The position numbers and the translations under genes are program-made. Positions 15,121-22,933 of a stretch of DNA of 27,039 nt are shown here, one piece after another. The DNA lies in the NCBI GenBank assembly GCA_020025425.1, contig JAHHSD010000025.1, positions 1 to 27,039 of the forward strand, written 5' to 3'. Under the pieces are notes generated by a model, which saw nothing but the letters and a program-made list of their open reading frames with translations, was not told the origin of the DNA and searched no databases. The stretch is from Oscillospiraceae bacterium (lineage in GTDB: Bacteria > Bacillota > Clostridia > Oscillospirales > Oscillospiraceae). The first letter of the stretch is position 1, and every line of letters starts with the position of its first letter.

Positions 15121-18100
15121 ATGTCTCAAAATTTCCCATTCTTACAGATGTTTTCCATGCTGCGGCGCTGGCCGGAGCTGGCGGCGGCCACCCAGAAGTG
15201 GGTGGTCGTCTCTGCTGAAATCGACAAAACAGCCCTCAGCGCCAAGGTGCGGCTGATTGGGGCGGAGGGTGCAGGGGCCAATCTGATCCTCCAGGTGGAG
15301 GAGGCGGTTGGGCGGGCCTACGGGCTGCGCTCGGTAAAGCTGGACCGCGTCCCTGCGGAGCCGGAGAAAAAGCAGGAGCAGCCTGTCCAGGCTCCTGCAC
15401 CAAAAGAGACGCCGGCGTCTTCTGCGCCCATGCCTGAGCTGAAGCCCACCCCTGAGATGGACGCCTTTGCCCGCACAGAGGCCATCCGGGCGGAGACATT
15501 GAAAAACTTCAAGCCCGCCGCTCCGCACAAGGCGGATAAGAAGTCCTCAGGCAAGTGCATCATGGGTCACCCCATCAAGCGGGGCCCCCTGCCCATTGGC
15601 GAGCTGGAGCTGGACATGGGCACAGTGGTCATCGAGGGCGACGTATTCTGTGTGGATAACCGGGAGCTGAAAAAGCGGGGCGCCTGGGTGGTGGCCTTTG
15701 ATATCACGGATTACACCGGTTCCATCCGGGTGAGCAAGTTCTTCCCCGGCGAGGACGGAAAGCCCATTGTGGACGCCGTCAAGAAGGGGATGCACCTGCA
15801 AGTCCAGGGGCGGCTCAATATGGACCGTTTTTACGGCGACATGGTGCTGGAGCCCGTGGCCATCATGGTGGCAGAGAAGAAAATGAAGATGGACGAGGCC
15901 CCGGAGAAGCGGGTGGAGCTCCATCTCCACACCACCATGTCCACCATGGATGCCCTCACGCCGGTGGGACCCAAGCTGGGCCCGGATAAGAACGTGGTCA
16001 AACGGGCCGAGGCCTGGGGCCACCGGGCCATTGCCATCACAGATCACGGCGTGGCCCAGTCCTTCCCGGACGCCTGGCACTCCGCAAAGAACATCAAAAT
16101 TCTCTACGGTGTGGAGGCCTATTTCATAAACGACGTGGACGACCGGGTGGTGGTCCACGGGGAGGTGGATCAGGACTTCTCAGAGGAGATTGTCTGCTTT
16201 GACCTGGAGACCACCGGCCTGGACAAGCGAAAAGAGGTCATCATTGAGATCGGCGCGGCTGTGCTGAAAAATGGGGAGATCATCGACACCTTTGACACCT
16301 TTGTGTCTCCCGGACGGATCCTCAACCCGGATATCATCCGCCTGACCGGCATTACAGACGAGATGCTGGTGGGTGCCCCCAGTCAGGAGGAGGCCCTGCG
16401 CAGCTTTTTGGACTTTGTGGGGGACAGGCCCTTGGCCGCCCACAACGCCGAATTTGATATGGGCTTTCTCTCGGTGGGCTGTAAAAAGTACGGCATCCCC
16501 TTTGACAGCCCCTCCCTGGATACCCTGATCCTGGCCCAGAACCTGCTGCCTGAGCTGGGGAAGTATAAGCTGGATATTGTGGCGGAACACCTGCATCTGC
16601 CGGAATTCAACCACCACCGGGCCTGCGATGACGCGGCTACCGTGGGCTATATGCTCCCGCCCCTCTTTGAGAAGCTAGAGGCCATGGGGATCCACAACCT
16701 GGGGGACATCAATGCCGCCATGCCCCAGCTGCGCAAGAAGGGCAAAGCGAAGCGGCACCCCCACCACCTGATCGTGCTGGCCCGCAACCAGGAGGGACTG
16801 CGCAACCTCTATAAGCTGATCTCCCTGTCCCATCTGGAGCATTTCAAGCGCTACCCCATCATGCCCAAGTCCGTCATCAACGAGAACCGGGAGGGCCTGA
16901 TCCTGGGCTCCGCCTGCGAGGCGGGCGAGCTGTTCCAGGCCGTGGTGAAGGGGAAAAACTGGGACGAGCTTAAGCGTATCGCCTCCTGGTATGACTATCT
17001 GGAGATCCAGCCCCTGTGCAACAACATGTTCATGCTGCGCAAGGGCCTGGTCCAGTCGGAGGAGGAGCTGCGGGACTTCAACCGCACCATTGTGGCCCTG
17101 GGCAAGGAGATGGGCAAGCCGGTGTGCGCCACCGGAGACGTCCACTTCCTGGACCCGGAGGACGAGGCCTACCGCCACATCCTGCTGGCATCCAAGGGCT
17201 TTGAGGACGCGGATTCGCCCCTGCCCATTTATTTCAAGACCACAGACGAGATGCTCAAGGAGTTTGCCTACCTGGGCAAGGAGACCGCCCACCAGGTGGT
17301 GGTGGAGAACACCAACATGATCGCCGACTGGTGCGAGTCCCTGAATCCCCTGCCCAAGGGCCTGTTTGCCCCCAAGCTGGAGGACTCCGACGGCGAGCTG
17401 AAGCGGCTGGTCTGGGGCAAGGCCCACGAGCTCTACGGCGAGGAGCCACCCCAGATCGTGGTGGACCGCATCAACGTGGAGCTGGGCGACATCATCGGCT
17501 GTAAATACGACGTGATTTACATGTCCGCCCAGAAGCTGGTTCAGAACTCCCTGGAGCACGGCTATCTGGTGGGCTCCAGAGGCTCGGTGGGCTCCTCTCT
17601 GGTGGCATTCATGTCCGGCATCACAGAGGTCAACTCCCTGCCCGCCCACTACCGCTGCCCCAAGTGCAAGCACTCCGACTTTGAATATGGACCCGCCCAC
17701 GGCTATGGCTGCGGCGCGGATATGCCGGACATGAACTGCCCGGTCTGCGGCACCCCCTATGTGAAGGACGGCTTCAACATCCCCTTCGAGACCTTCCTGG
17801 GCTTCGGCGGCGACAAGGTCCCTGATATCGACCTGAACTTCTCGGGCGAGTACCAGGCCAAGGCCCACCGGTACACCTTCGAGCTCTTCGGCGAGACCCA
17901 CGTGTTCCGGGCCGGTACTATCGGTACGGTGGCGGAGAAAACCGCTTTTGGCTATGTCCTGAAATATCTGGAGGAGCGGGGAAAAACGGTGTCCAAGGCG
18001 GAGGAGAACCGCCTGGCCCTGGGCTGCACCGGCGTCAAGCGCACCACCGGCCAGCACCCCGGCGGCATGGTGGTCATCCCTCAGGACAAGGAAATTTATG

Positions 18101-19263
18101 ATTTCTGCCCGGTCCAGCACCCGGCCGACGACCCCAACACCGATATCATCACCACCCATTTTGAATACCACTCCATGGAATCCAACCTGTTGAAGCTGGA
18201 CATGCTGGGACACGATGACCCCACCATGATCCGTATGCTGGAGGATCTGACCGGAGTCAATGCCCGGACGGACATTCCCCTGGACGACCCGGATACCATG
18301 TCTATTTTCCAGTCCTCAAAAGTGCTGGGCTATGAAAACGACAAGATCCTGGGCCCGACCGGCGGCACGGCCATCCCGGAGTTTGGCACCACCTTCGTCC
18401 GCGGCATGCTGGAGGATACCCAGCCCGACCAGTTTGATACCCTGGTCCGCCTGTCCGGCTTCTCCCACGGCACCGACGTGTGGCTGGGCAACGCCAAGGA
18501 CCTGATCACCTCGGGGACCGCCAAGGTCAACGAGGCCATCGGCTGCCGTGACGATATTATGCTCTTCCTCATTTCCAAGGGGATGGAGCCCAAGCGGTCG
18601 TTCAAGATCATGGAGGCCGTCCGTAAGGGCCGCGGCCTGCCTGACGGGGCGGAGGAGGAGATGACGGAGCACGGTGTGCCGGACTGGTACATCGAGTCCT
18701 GTAAGAAGATCGCCTATCTGTTCCCCAAGGCCCACGCTGTGGCCTATGTGATGATGGCCTTCCGCATCGCCTGGTTCAAGGTCCATCGGCCGCTGGCCTT
18801 CTATGCGGCCTACTTCTCCATCCGGGCCAAGGCCTTTGACGAGGCTTTCATGTGCCGCGGCATGGATGTGTGCCAGCAGAAGATGCGCCAGATCATTGCC
18901 AAGGACAAGGACGCCACCGCCGTGGAGCAGGATATGCTGACCACTCTGGAGGTCTGCTATGAGTTCTATCTCCGCGGCTTCACCTTCCAGCACCTGGACA
19001 TCTATAAATCTCAGGCCATTCTCTTCCAGGTGGACGAGGAAAATAAGGCCCTGATCCCGCCCTTTGTCTCGGTGGCTGGTCTGGGCGAGACAGCGGCCAT
19101 CTCTCTGGCGGAGCAGCGGGAGGGCAAGGAGTTCATCTCCATTGAGGAGGTGGCGGCTGCCTGCCCCAAGGTGTCCAAGACGCACATCGAGCTACTGAAG
19201 GAGGCCGGGGCCTTTGGAGATCTGCCGGATACCAGCCAGCTGAACCTGTTCAGCATGTTCTGA
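15121..19263 (+). CDS. polC: DNA polymerase III alpha subunit, Gram-positive PolC type
   Basis: A 1380-residue replicative polymerase with built-in proofreading, slightly shorter than B. subtilis PolC (about 1437). In order: a short N-terminal domain; a Pro/Ala/Lys-rich linker (about 80-145); an OB fold (about 165-255); the PHP domain starting VELHLHTTMS near 265; the DEDDh exonuclease with FDLETTGL (Asp361, Glu363), HNAEFD and HHRACDDAAT; the second PHP part; then the polymerase with GSRGSVGSS, a Cys-rich zinc module (Cys846, 849, 864, 873, 876) and the catalytic PDIDLNF (Asp902, Asp904). ATG 15121 follows GAAGGAG. It ends the pyrH-polC cluster; proS, often just before polC, is absent. Confidence 0.98.
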   Translation: MSQNFPFLQMFSMLRRWPELAAATQKWVVVSAEIDKTALSAKVRLIGAEGAGANLILQVEEAVGRAYGLRSVKLDRVPAEPEKKQEQPVQAPAPKETPASSAPMPELKPTPEMDAFARTEAIRAETLKNFKPAAPHKADKKSSGKCIMGHPIKRGPLPIGELELDMGTVVIEGDVFCVDNRELKKRGAWVVAFDITDYTGSIRVSKFFPGEDGKPIVDAVKKGMHLQVQGRLNMDRFYGDMVLEPVAIMVAEKKMKMDEAPEKRVELHLHTTMSTMDALTPVGPKLGPDKNVVKRAEAWGHRAIAITDHGVAQSFPDAWHSAKNIKILYGVEAYFINDVDDRVVVHGEVDQDFSEEIVCFDLETTGLDKRKEVIIEIGAAVLKNGEIIDTFDTFVSPGRILNPDIIRLTGITDEMLVGAPSQEEALRSFLDFVGDRPLAAHNAEFDMGFLSVGCKKYGIPFDSPSLDTLILAQNLLPELGKYKLDIVAEHLHLPEFNHHRACDDAATVGYMLPPLFEKLEAMGIHNLGDINAAMPQLRKKGKAKRHPHHLIVLARNQEGLRNLYKLISLSHLEHFKRYPIMPKSVINENREGLILGSACEAGELFQAVVKGKNWDELKRIASWYDYLEIQPLCNNMFMLRKGLVQSEEELRDFNRTIVALGKEMGKPVCATGDVHFLDPEDEAYRHILLASKGFEDADSPLPIYFKTTDEMLKEFAYLGKETAHQVVVENTNMIADWCESLNPLPKGLFAPKLEDSDGELKRLVWGKAHELYGEEPPQIVVDRINVELGDIIGCKYDVIYMSAQKLVQNSLEHGYLVGSRGSVGSSLVAFMSGITEVNSLPAHYRCPKCKHSDFEYGPAHGYGCGADMPDMNCPVCGTPYVKDGFNIPFETFLGFGGDKVPDIDLNFSGEYQAKAHRYTFELFGETHVFRAGTIGTVAEKTAFGYVLKYLEERGKTVSKAEENRLALGCTGVKRTTGQHPGGMVVIPQDKEIYDFCPVQHPADDPNTDIITTHFEYHSMESNLLKLDMLGHDDPTMIRMLEDLTGVNARTDIPLDDPDTMSIFQSSKVLGYENDKILGPTGGTAIPEFGTTFVRGMLEDTQPDQFDTLVRLSGFSHGTDVWLGNAKDLITSGTAKVNEAIGCRDDIMLFLISKGMEPKRSFKIMEAVRKGRGLPDGAEEEMTEHGVPDWYIESCKKIAYLFPKAHAVAYVMMAFRIAWFKVHRPLAFYAAYFSIRAKAFDEAFMCRGMDVCQQKMRQIIAKDKDATAVEQDMLTTLEVCYEFYLRGFTFQHLDIYKSQAILFQVDEENKALIPPFVSVAGLGETAAISLAEQREGKEFISIEEVAAACPKVSKTHIELLKEAGAFGDLPDTSQLNLFSMF

Positions 19264-19301
19264 TCTGCCAGACCTCAGCCTGTGTATTTTTTCAAAACCG
19301 G

Positions 19302-19330
19302 TTGTCATGGCCCCGAAAAGATGGTAGGAT
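19302..19330 (+). promoter_or_regulatory. SigA-type promoter between polC and the glycosyltransferase gene
   Basis: TTGTCA (19302-19307) and TAGGAT (19325-19330) are separated by exactly 17 bases. The predicted start is about 19337. It could drive the short RNA below and, by read-through, the downstream genes. Confidence 0.6.
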
Positions 19331-19336
19331 AAAGAA

Positions 19337-19415
19337 TACAAGGAGCGTCCGGTTCCTGTTCAGTGAAACCAGTGAGTGCGCGGAGCGGAGGTTCACACCC
19401 TGCCCGCGCGCTTTT
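19337..19415 (+). ncRNA. Candidate short RNA or terminated leader, about 80 nt
   Basis: The segment lies between the promoter at 19302-19330 and the hairpin/T-run at 19376-19415, so a discrete transcript of about 80 nt is predicted. No start codon with a proper ribosome site is present, and I recognise no known RNA family or riboswitch. It may be an independent small RNA or an attenuated 5' leader of the glycosyltransferase gene 70 bases further on. Confidence 0.35.
19376..19415 (+). terminator. Probable intrinsic terminator after polC / short RNA
   Basis: GTGCGCGG (19376-19383) pairs with CCGCGCGC (19404-19411), with one G-U pair, around a 20-base loop, and TTTTCTGATTTT follows. It is the best terminator candidate downstream of polC, although it sits after a separate promoter. 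The long loop makes it weaker than the other terminators in the window. Confidence 0.55.
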
Positions 19416-19484
19416 CTGATTTTGGGAGACTCCGAATTATTTTGATTGTTTGGGAAAGAACTCTGTATATAAGGAGGATATCTT

Positions 19485-20459
19485 GTGAAGCTCATTACTG
19501 TGATTGTACCCTGCTACAATGAGCAAGAGGTGCTTCCGCTGTTTTATCAGGAGATCACCCGGGTGGCCGGGGAGATGTCCGAATATCAGTTTGAGTTTTT
19601 GTTTGTAGACGACGGCTCCAGAGATCGAACCCTGGAGCTGGCGAAAGAGCTGGCGGAGAAGGACCAGCGGGTCAAATATATCTCCTTCTCCCGCAACTTC
19701 GGGAAGGAGGCCGCCATGTATGCCGGCCTGTCCCAGTCGTCCGGGGACTACGTGGCCATCATGGACGCAGATCTCCAGGATCCGCCTGCCATGCTGCCCC
19801 GGATGGTCCAAGCCATCGAGAAGGAGGGCTATGATTCCGTGGCCACCAGGCGAGTCACCCGGAAGGGTGAGCCCCCCATCCGCTCCTTCTTTGCCCGGCG
19901 CTTTTATAAGCTGATGCACCGCATCTCTAAAACCGAGATCGTGGACGGAGCCCGGGACTATCGGCTGATGACCCGGCAGTTTGTGGACTCCCTGCTGGAG
20001 CTGGGGGAGTACAACCGATTCTCCAAGGGCCTGTTCGGCTGGGTGGGCTATCGGACCAAATGGCTGGAGTTCGAGAACGTGGAGCGGGCGGCCGGGGAGA
20101 CCAAGTGGTCCTTCTGGAAACTGCTGCTCTACTCCTTCGAGGGGATCGTGGCCTTCTCTGAGGCGCCCCTGGCCCTGTCCGCCGTGATGGGTGTGCTGTT
20201 TTGTCTGCTGGCAGCCATTTTTATTGTGTTTGTAGTGGTGCGTACCCTGATGTTTGGCGATCCGGTGGCGGGCTGGCCCTCGCTGATCTGCGTGATCCTG
20301 CTGATTGGGGGCATTCAGCTGTTCTGCATTGGAATTTTGGGCGAGTATCTGGCCAAAACTTATCTGGAGGTCAAAAAACGCCCCATTTATATCTGTAAGG
20401 AGACGAATCTCCCCAAAAGTCGGCAGCCTGAGACTGAGGCACATAGCCAGCTTGGGTGA
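19485..20459 (+). CDS. Family 2 glycosyltransferase, polyprenyl-phosphate type (GtrB/DPM1-like)
   Basis: A 324-residue membrane-associated glycosyltransferase that would transfer a sugar from a nucleotide donor to undecaprenyl phosphate at the cytoplasmic face. The GT-A domain shows VIVPCYNEQEVLP at the N-terminus, VDDGS (41-45) and the metal-binding MDADLQDPP (Asp94, Asp96). After about residue 225 come two membrane helices separated by a short loop, typical of GtrB/DPM-like proteins. The start is GTG 19485 with AAGGAGG 7 bases upstream. The acceptor lipid would come from the UppS pathway encoded nearby. The sugar and the final product (wall polymer or glycolipid) cannot be told. It lies 39 bases before the BI-1-like gene. 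Confidence 0.9.
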   Translation: MKLITVIVPCYNEQEVLPLFYQEITRVAGEMSEYQFEFLFVDDGSRDRTLELAKELAEKDQRVKYISFSRNFGKEAAMYAGLSQSSGDYVAIMDADLQDPPAMLPRMVQAIEKEGYDSVATRRVTRKGEPPIRSFFARRFYKLMHRISKTEIVDGARDYRLMTRQFVDSLLELGEYNRFSKGLFGWVGYRTKWLEFENVERAAGETKWSFWKLLLYSFEGIVAFSEAPLALSAVMGVLFCLLAAIFIVFVVVRTLMFGDPVAGWPSLICVILLIGGIQLFCIGILGEYLAKTYLEVKKRPIYICKETNLPKSRQPETEAHSQLG

Positions 20460-20498
20460 TCGGGTCCGACAGCGGTTCTCAATAGAGGAGGTTTTTGT

Positions 20499-21212
20499 AT
20501 GAGTTTTAATCCGTATGAGTTCGACCGGGATTTTCAGCAGAGAGAGTCAGACTATCCCCTGGGGCTCTATATCTCCAACATCTATCTGTGGATGTTCCTG
20601 GGACTGATGATCAGCTTCGGGATCGCCCTGCTGTGCTGGATGACCGGCTTTGCCAGATGGACCACCACGGTGGGCGGCAACCTGATCATTCTGGTGCTGC
20701 AAATCGTGGTGGTGACTGTGCTGAGCAGCCGGATCACAGCGATGTCGCTGTCCACGGCCAGAGGCTGCTTTCTGGCCTATTCCGCATTGAACGGACTGAC
20801 CCTGTCGGTCTATCTCTATATGTTTGAGCTGGGCAGCCTGATTTTTGTATTCCTGCTGGCTGCGGTCTTTTACGGCGTGATGGGCCTGTTCGGCCACCTG
20901 ACCAAGCAGGACATGACCAGCCTGCGGCCTATCCTGCTGGGCGGCCTGGTTGCGCTCCTGATCATCACACTGGCCTCCGTCTTTATTCCTGTGCTGCGGG
21001 TGGCGAACCCCTTGATGAATCTGGTGGGCGTGGCTATTTTCATGGGCTATACCGCATACGATATGCAGATGATCCGCCATTACTACCATTACTATCAGGG
21101 CTATCCGGATATGCTGGACAAGGCTTCTGTCATGGCCGCCCTCCAGCTGTATATGGATTTTATCGGCCTGTTCATCCATCTGCTTCAGTATATGGGCAAG
21201 CGCAAGGACTGA
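20499..21212 (+). CDS. Bax inhibitor-1/YccA family membrane protein
   Basis: A 237-residue protein with about seven hydrophobic helices after a short charged N-terminus (FDRDFQQRESDY). The last part, VGVAIFMGYTAYDMQMIRHY followed by LQLYMDFIGLFIHLLQYMG, carries the conserved YDMQ-like and DFIGLF segments of the BI-1/TMBIM family; the aspartates there form a pH-sensitive latch in characterised bacterial members (calcium leak channels). The physiological role in Clostridia is unclear. ATG 20499 follows GAGGAGG. It probably shares an mRNA with the glycosyltransferase gene, and the strong hairpin at 21225-21264 ends the unit. Confidence 0.88.
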   Translation: MSFNPYEFDRDFQQRESDYPLGLYISNIYLWMFLGLMISFGIALLCWMTGFARWTTTVGGNLIILVLQIVVVTVLSSRITAMSLSTARGCFLAYSALNGLTLSVYLYMFELGSLIFVFLLAAVFYGVMGLFGHLTKQDMTSLRPILLGGLVALLIITLASVFIPVLRVANPLMNLVGVAIFMGYTAYDMQMIRHYYHYYQGYPDMLDKASVMAALQLYMDFIGLFIHLLQYMGKRKD

Positions 21213-21224
21213 GGGGACAACGAA

Positions 21225-21264
21225 AAAATACCGTGAGACTGTTTTACCAGTCTCACGGTATTTT
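21225..21264. terminator. Bidirectional intrinsic terminator
   Basis: A perfect 17-bp stem, 21225-21241 with 21248-21264, around TTTTAC. The arms start with AAAA and end with TTTT, so both strands get a T run. It separates the convergent BI-1-like and SUKH genes, and the stop codon of the latter (21253-21255) lies inside the stem. Confidence 0.9.
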
Positions 21265-22323
21265 CATTTCTGATCCCAGCTGTGAAATACTTTGCATAAA
21301 GTCCTCAAAGGAGGGATACGGGTACATGGTGGAAAATCCGGCGTTACCCTGAATATAGCTTGATTCAGAACAGCGGTATCGATAGGTACGGTCCATCTCG
21401 CGGAAAAAATTGGTGACCTCCGGTCTTTCTGGAAACTGCGTTTCCAGCATCCGCTGGTGATACCGGTAGAAACGCCGGATTTTGGTGGGCAGCTCAGCAG
21501 GTGCCAACTCAATCAGCATGGACAGCACCCTATCCCAGTCCTCCTCCTCAATGGCATCCTGAAACTCCAGCACCTGCATCCGCTCCCGATAGAACCGGAG
21601 CTTTTTCTCAAATGGAATGGATGCACACAGCTGCTCCGCCTGGTCCACATAGTGCATGAAGTAATCCTCAAAGGTCACGAGGGTGTCCCGATATTGAGGC
21701 CATATGATGGCACTGTGGTGGTCCGCTTTCTGGTACCAAAAGGGGTAGGAATAGTCATATTCCGTACTATTGCAGTTGCACATGCCCCGATGGGAGCCGT
21801 TCAGCAGGAGATAGACATCATTGGAACAGCCCTGGTTGGCAATGAAAAGCTGACCGTTTTCAAAGAGAAATTGCTTGACCGTGCGGTCAATGAAATCGTA
21901 GCGCCGGTTGTCCCAGTCGTTGAAGGACAGCCGGTCTTTTTCTGCTGTGTTCCGGCAGTAGTCCTCATACAGCTCATACTCATCCTCGTGCATATACACA
22001 TACCATTGGCGGGCCAGCTGATCAAACTGCGGCTGTGCATCGTCACTGAACACGGTGGGCTTTTGCAGGGCTTCCTCCATTGGACTGTGGAACGGGGTCA
22101 GTCCGTAGGAGGGCCCGGCGCCGCCATTGCCCAGTTTGGTGAGATAGGTGCGGTAGTCGGCAGGGAGGGAGACCTGCATCAGACTTTCCCAGGCATCCAG
22201 CTCCTCCATGGACAGGGGTGGGCGCAAAAGATGGGTATGGCATTCACTCCCTGATATGGGGAACTCCAGGTCGAGAAACGCTGCGTTGGCCAGGATTGAT
22301 CTTATTTTAGGGACGTCCAGCAT
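21253..22323 (-). CDS. SMI1/KNR4 (SUKH) family protein
   Basis: A 356-residue soluble protein with no signal peptide or membrane helix. The N-terminal part shows the SUKH pattern: LSMEELDAWESLMQVSLPAD (about 37-56), YRTYLTKLGNGGAG, then after a charged stretch NGQLFIANQGCSNDVYLLLNG (about 153-173). Many SUKH proteins are immunity factors against polymorphic or contact-dependent toxins; others are housekeeping. The C-terminal part after about residue 220 is unassigned and helical-looking. No toxin gene lies next to it, so an immunity role is unsupported here. ATG 22323 follows GGAGGAGA. It is transcribed alone, with terminators on both sides. Confidence 0.82.
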   Translation of the reverse strand: MLDVPKIRSILANAAFLDLEFPISGSECHTHLLRPPLSMEELDAWESLMQVSLPADYRTYLTKLGNGGAGPSYGLTPFHSPMEEALQKPTVFSDDAQPQFDQLARQWYVYMHEDEYELYEDYCRNTAEKDRLSFNDWDNRRYDFIDRTVKQFLFENGQLFIANQGCSNDVYLLLNGSHRGMCNCNSTEYDYSYPFWYQKADHHSAIIWPQYRDTLVTFEDYFMHYVDQAEQLCASIPFEKKLRFYRERMQVLEFQDAIEEEDWDRVLSMLIELAPAELPTKIRRFYRYHQRMLETQFPERPEVTNFFREMDRTYRYRCSESSYIQGNAGFSTMYPYPSFEDFMQSISQLGSEMKIP

Positions 22324-22360
22324 AGCAATCTCCTCCGTATTGTGCAGGGATAATGCAGTT

Positions 22361-22404
22361 CAAAAGAAAGGCGGCTGACAAATGTTCAATTTGTCAGCCG
22401 CCTT
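22361..22404 (-). terminator. Intrinsic terminator of the thioesterase gene
   Basis: A perfect 16-bp stem, 22368-22383 with 22389-22404, around 5 bases. On the minus strand the stem end and following bases read CTTTCTTTTG. It lies 63 bases beyond the stop of the gene at 22468-22860. Confidence 0.85.
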
Positions 22405-22467
22405 GAAGTTTGGGTCAGGTGCCGGTGGGGCATAGACGCACCATTTCAGTACCGCAGAGCGGCTGGA

Positions 22468-22860
22468 TCAGCCCTCCAGCTTGCGAGCGGCCTTGGCCGT
22501 GAAGCGGTCGTTGGTGATGATGAAGCGCTCGTGGGTGCCCTCACCGATCAGGCCCTTCTCGTCATAGGCGGCCACCTTCAGCTCGATGCGCTTGCCGTCC
22601 ACCAGGGTGACCTCGCTCTCAGCCCAGACCTTCATACCCACGGGGGTGGCAGAGACATGGGAGATGTTCAGCTTGGTGCCCACAGTGCCCTCACCCTCAT
22701 TCAGATAGGGGGCAATGGAGGTCCAGGCGGCCTTCTCCATCAGGGCGCACATGAAAGGGGTGCCGAACACATCGAGCGCACCGGAGCAGGCGGTCTTGGC
22801 GGTATTGCTCTCATTGACCACGTCCTCAGCGCGGCCCTTGGTTCCAACAGTAAGAGACAT
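22468..22860 (-). CDS. Hotdog-fold thioesterase, FlK-like
   Basis: A 130-residue cytoplasmic hotdog protein expected to hydrolyse a short acyl-CoA. Aligned by eye to the fluoroacetyl-CoA thioesterase FlK of Streptomyces cattleya, the catalytic triad is kept with identical spacing: Thr34 (GTPF), Glu42 (LMEK), His68 (ISHVSATP), corresponding to Thr42, Glu50 and His76. APYLNEGEGTVGT and GEGTHER are also shared. The phenylalanine gate of FlK (Phe36, expected near residue 28) is replaced by Ala, so fluoroacetyl-CoA specificity is unlikely. ATG 22860 follows GAAGGAGG. It has its own terminator and a possible promoter at 22896-22924, with unrelated neighbours. Confidence 0.88.
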   Translation of the reverse strand: MSLTVGTKGRAEDVVNESNTAKTACSGALDVFGTPFMCALMEKAAWTSIAPYLNEGEGTVGTKLNISHVSATPVGMKVWAESEVTLVDGKRIELKVAAYDEKGLIGEGTHERFIITNDRFTAKAARKLEG

Positions 22861-22895
22861 GAAAAGAGTCCTCCTTCGTAAATCAGATTGGCTCT

Positions 22896-22924
22896 ATTGT
22901 ACTACGTTCGGCTGAGAAAATCCA
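22896..22924 (-). promoter_or_regulatory. Possible promoter of the thioesterase gene
   Basis: On the minus strand TACAAT (22901-22896) is a good -10, with TGGATT (22924-22919) 17 bases upstream as a weak -35. It lies in the short gap after the GH18 gene. Read-through from the hydrolase operon is the alternative, since I see no terminator in that gap. Confidence 0.35.
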
Positions 22925-22933
22925 GTCCTGATT

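Noticed and set aside
16675..18213. 512-codon minus-strand frame opposite polC
   Set aside because: Antisense shadow of conserved PolC domains; no recognisable motif.
19442..19471. TTGATT-18-TATATA as a promoter for the glycosyltransferase gene
   Set aside because: The -10 overlaps the Shine-Dalgarno AAGGAGG, so the transcript would start after the ribosome site.
21253..22323. Toxin-immunity system built around the SUKH gene
   Set aside because: No toxin, secretion or adhesin gene lies within several kilobases; the neighbours are core metabolic and wall genes.
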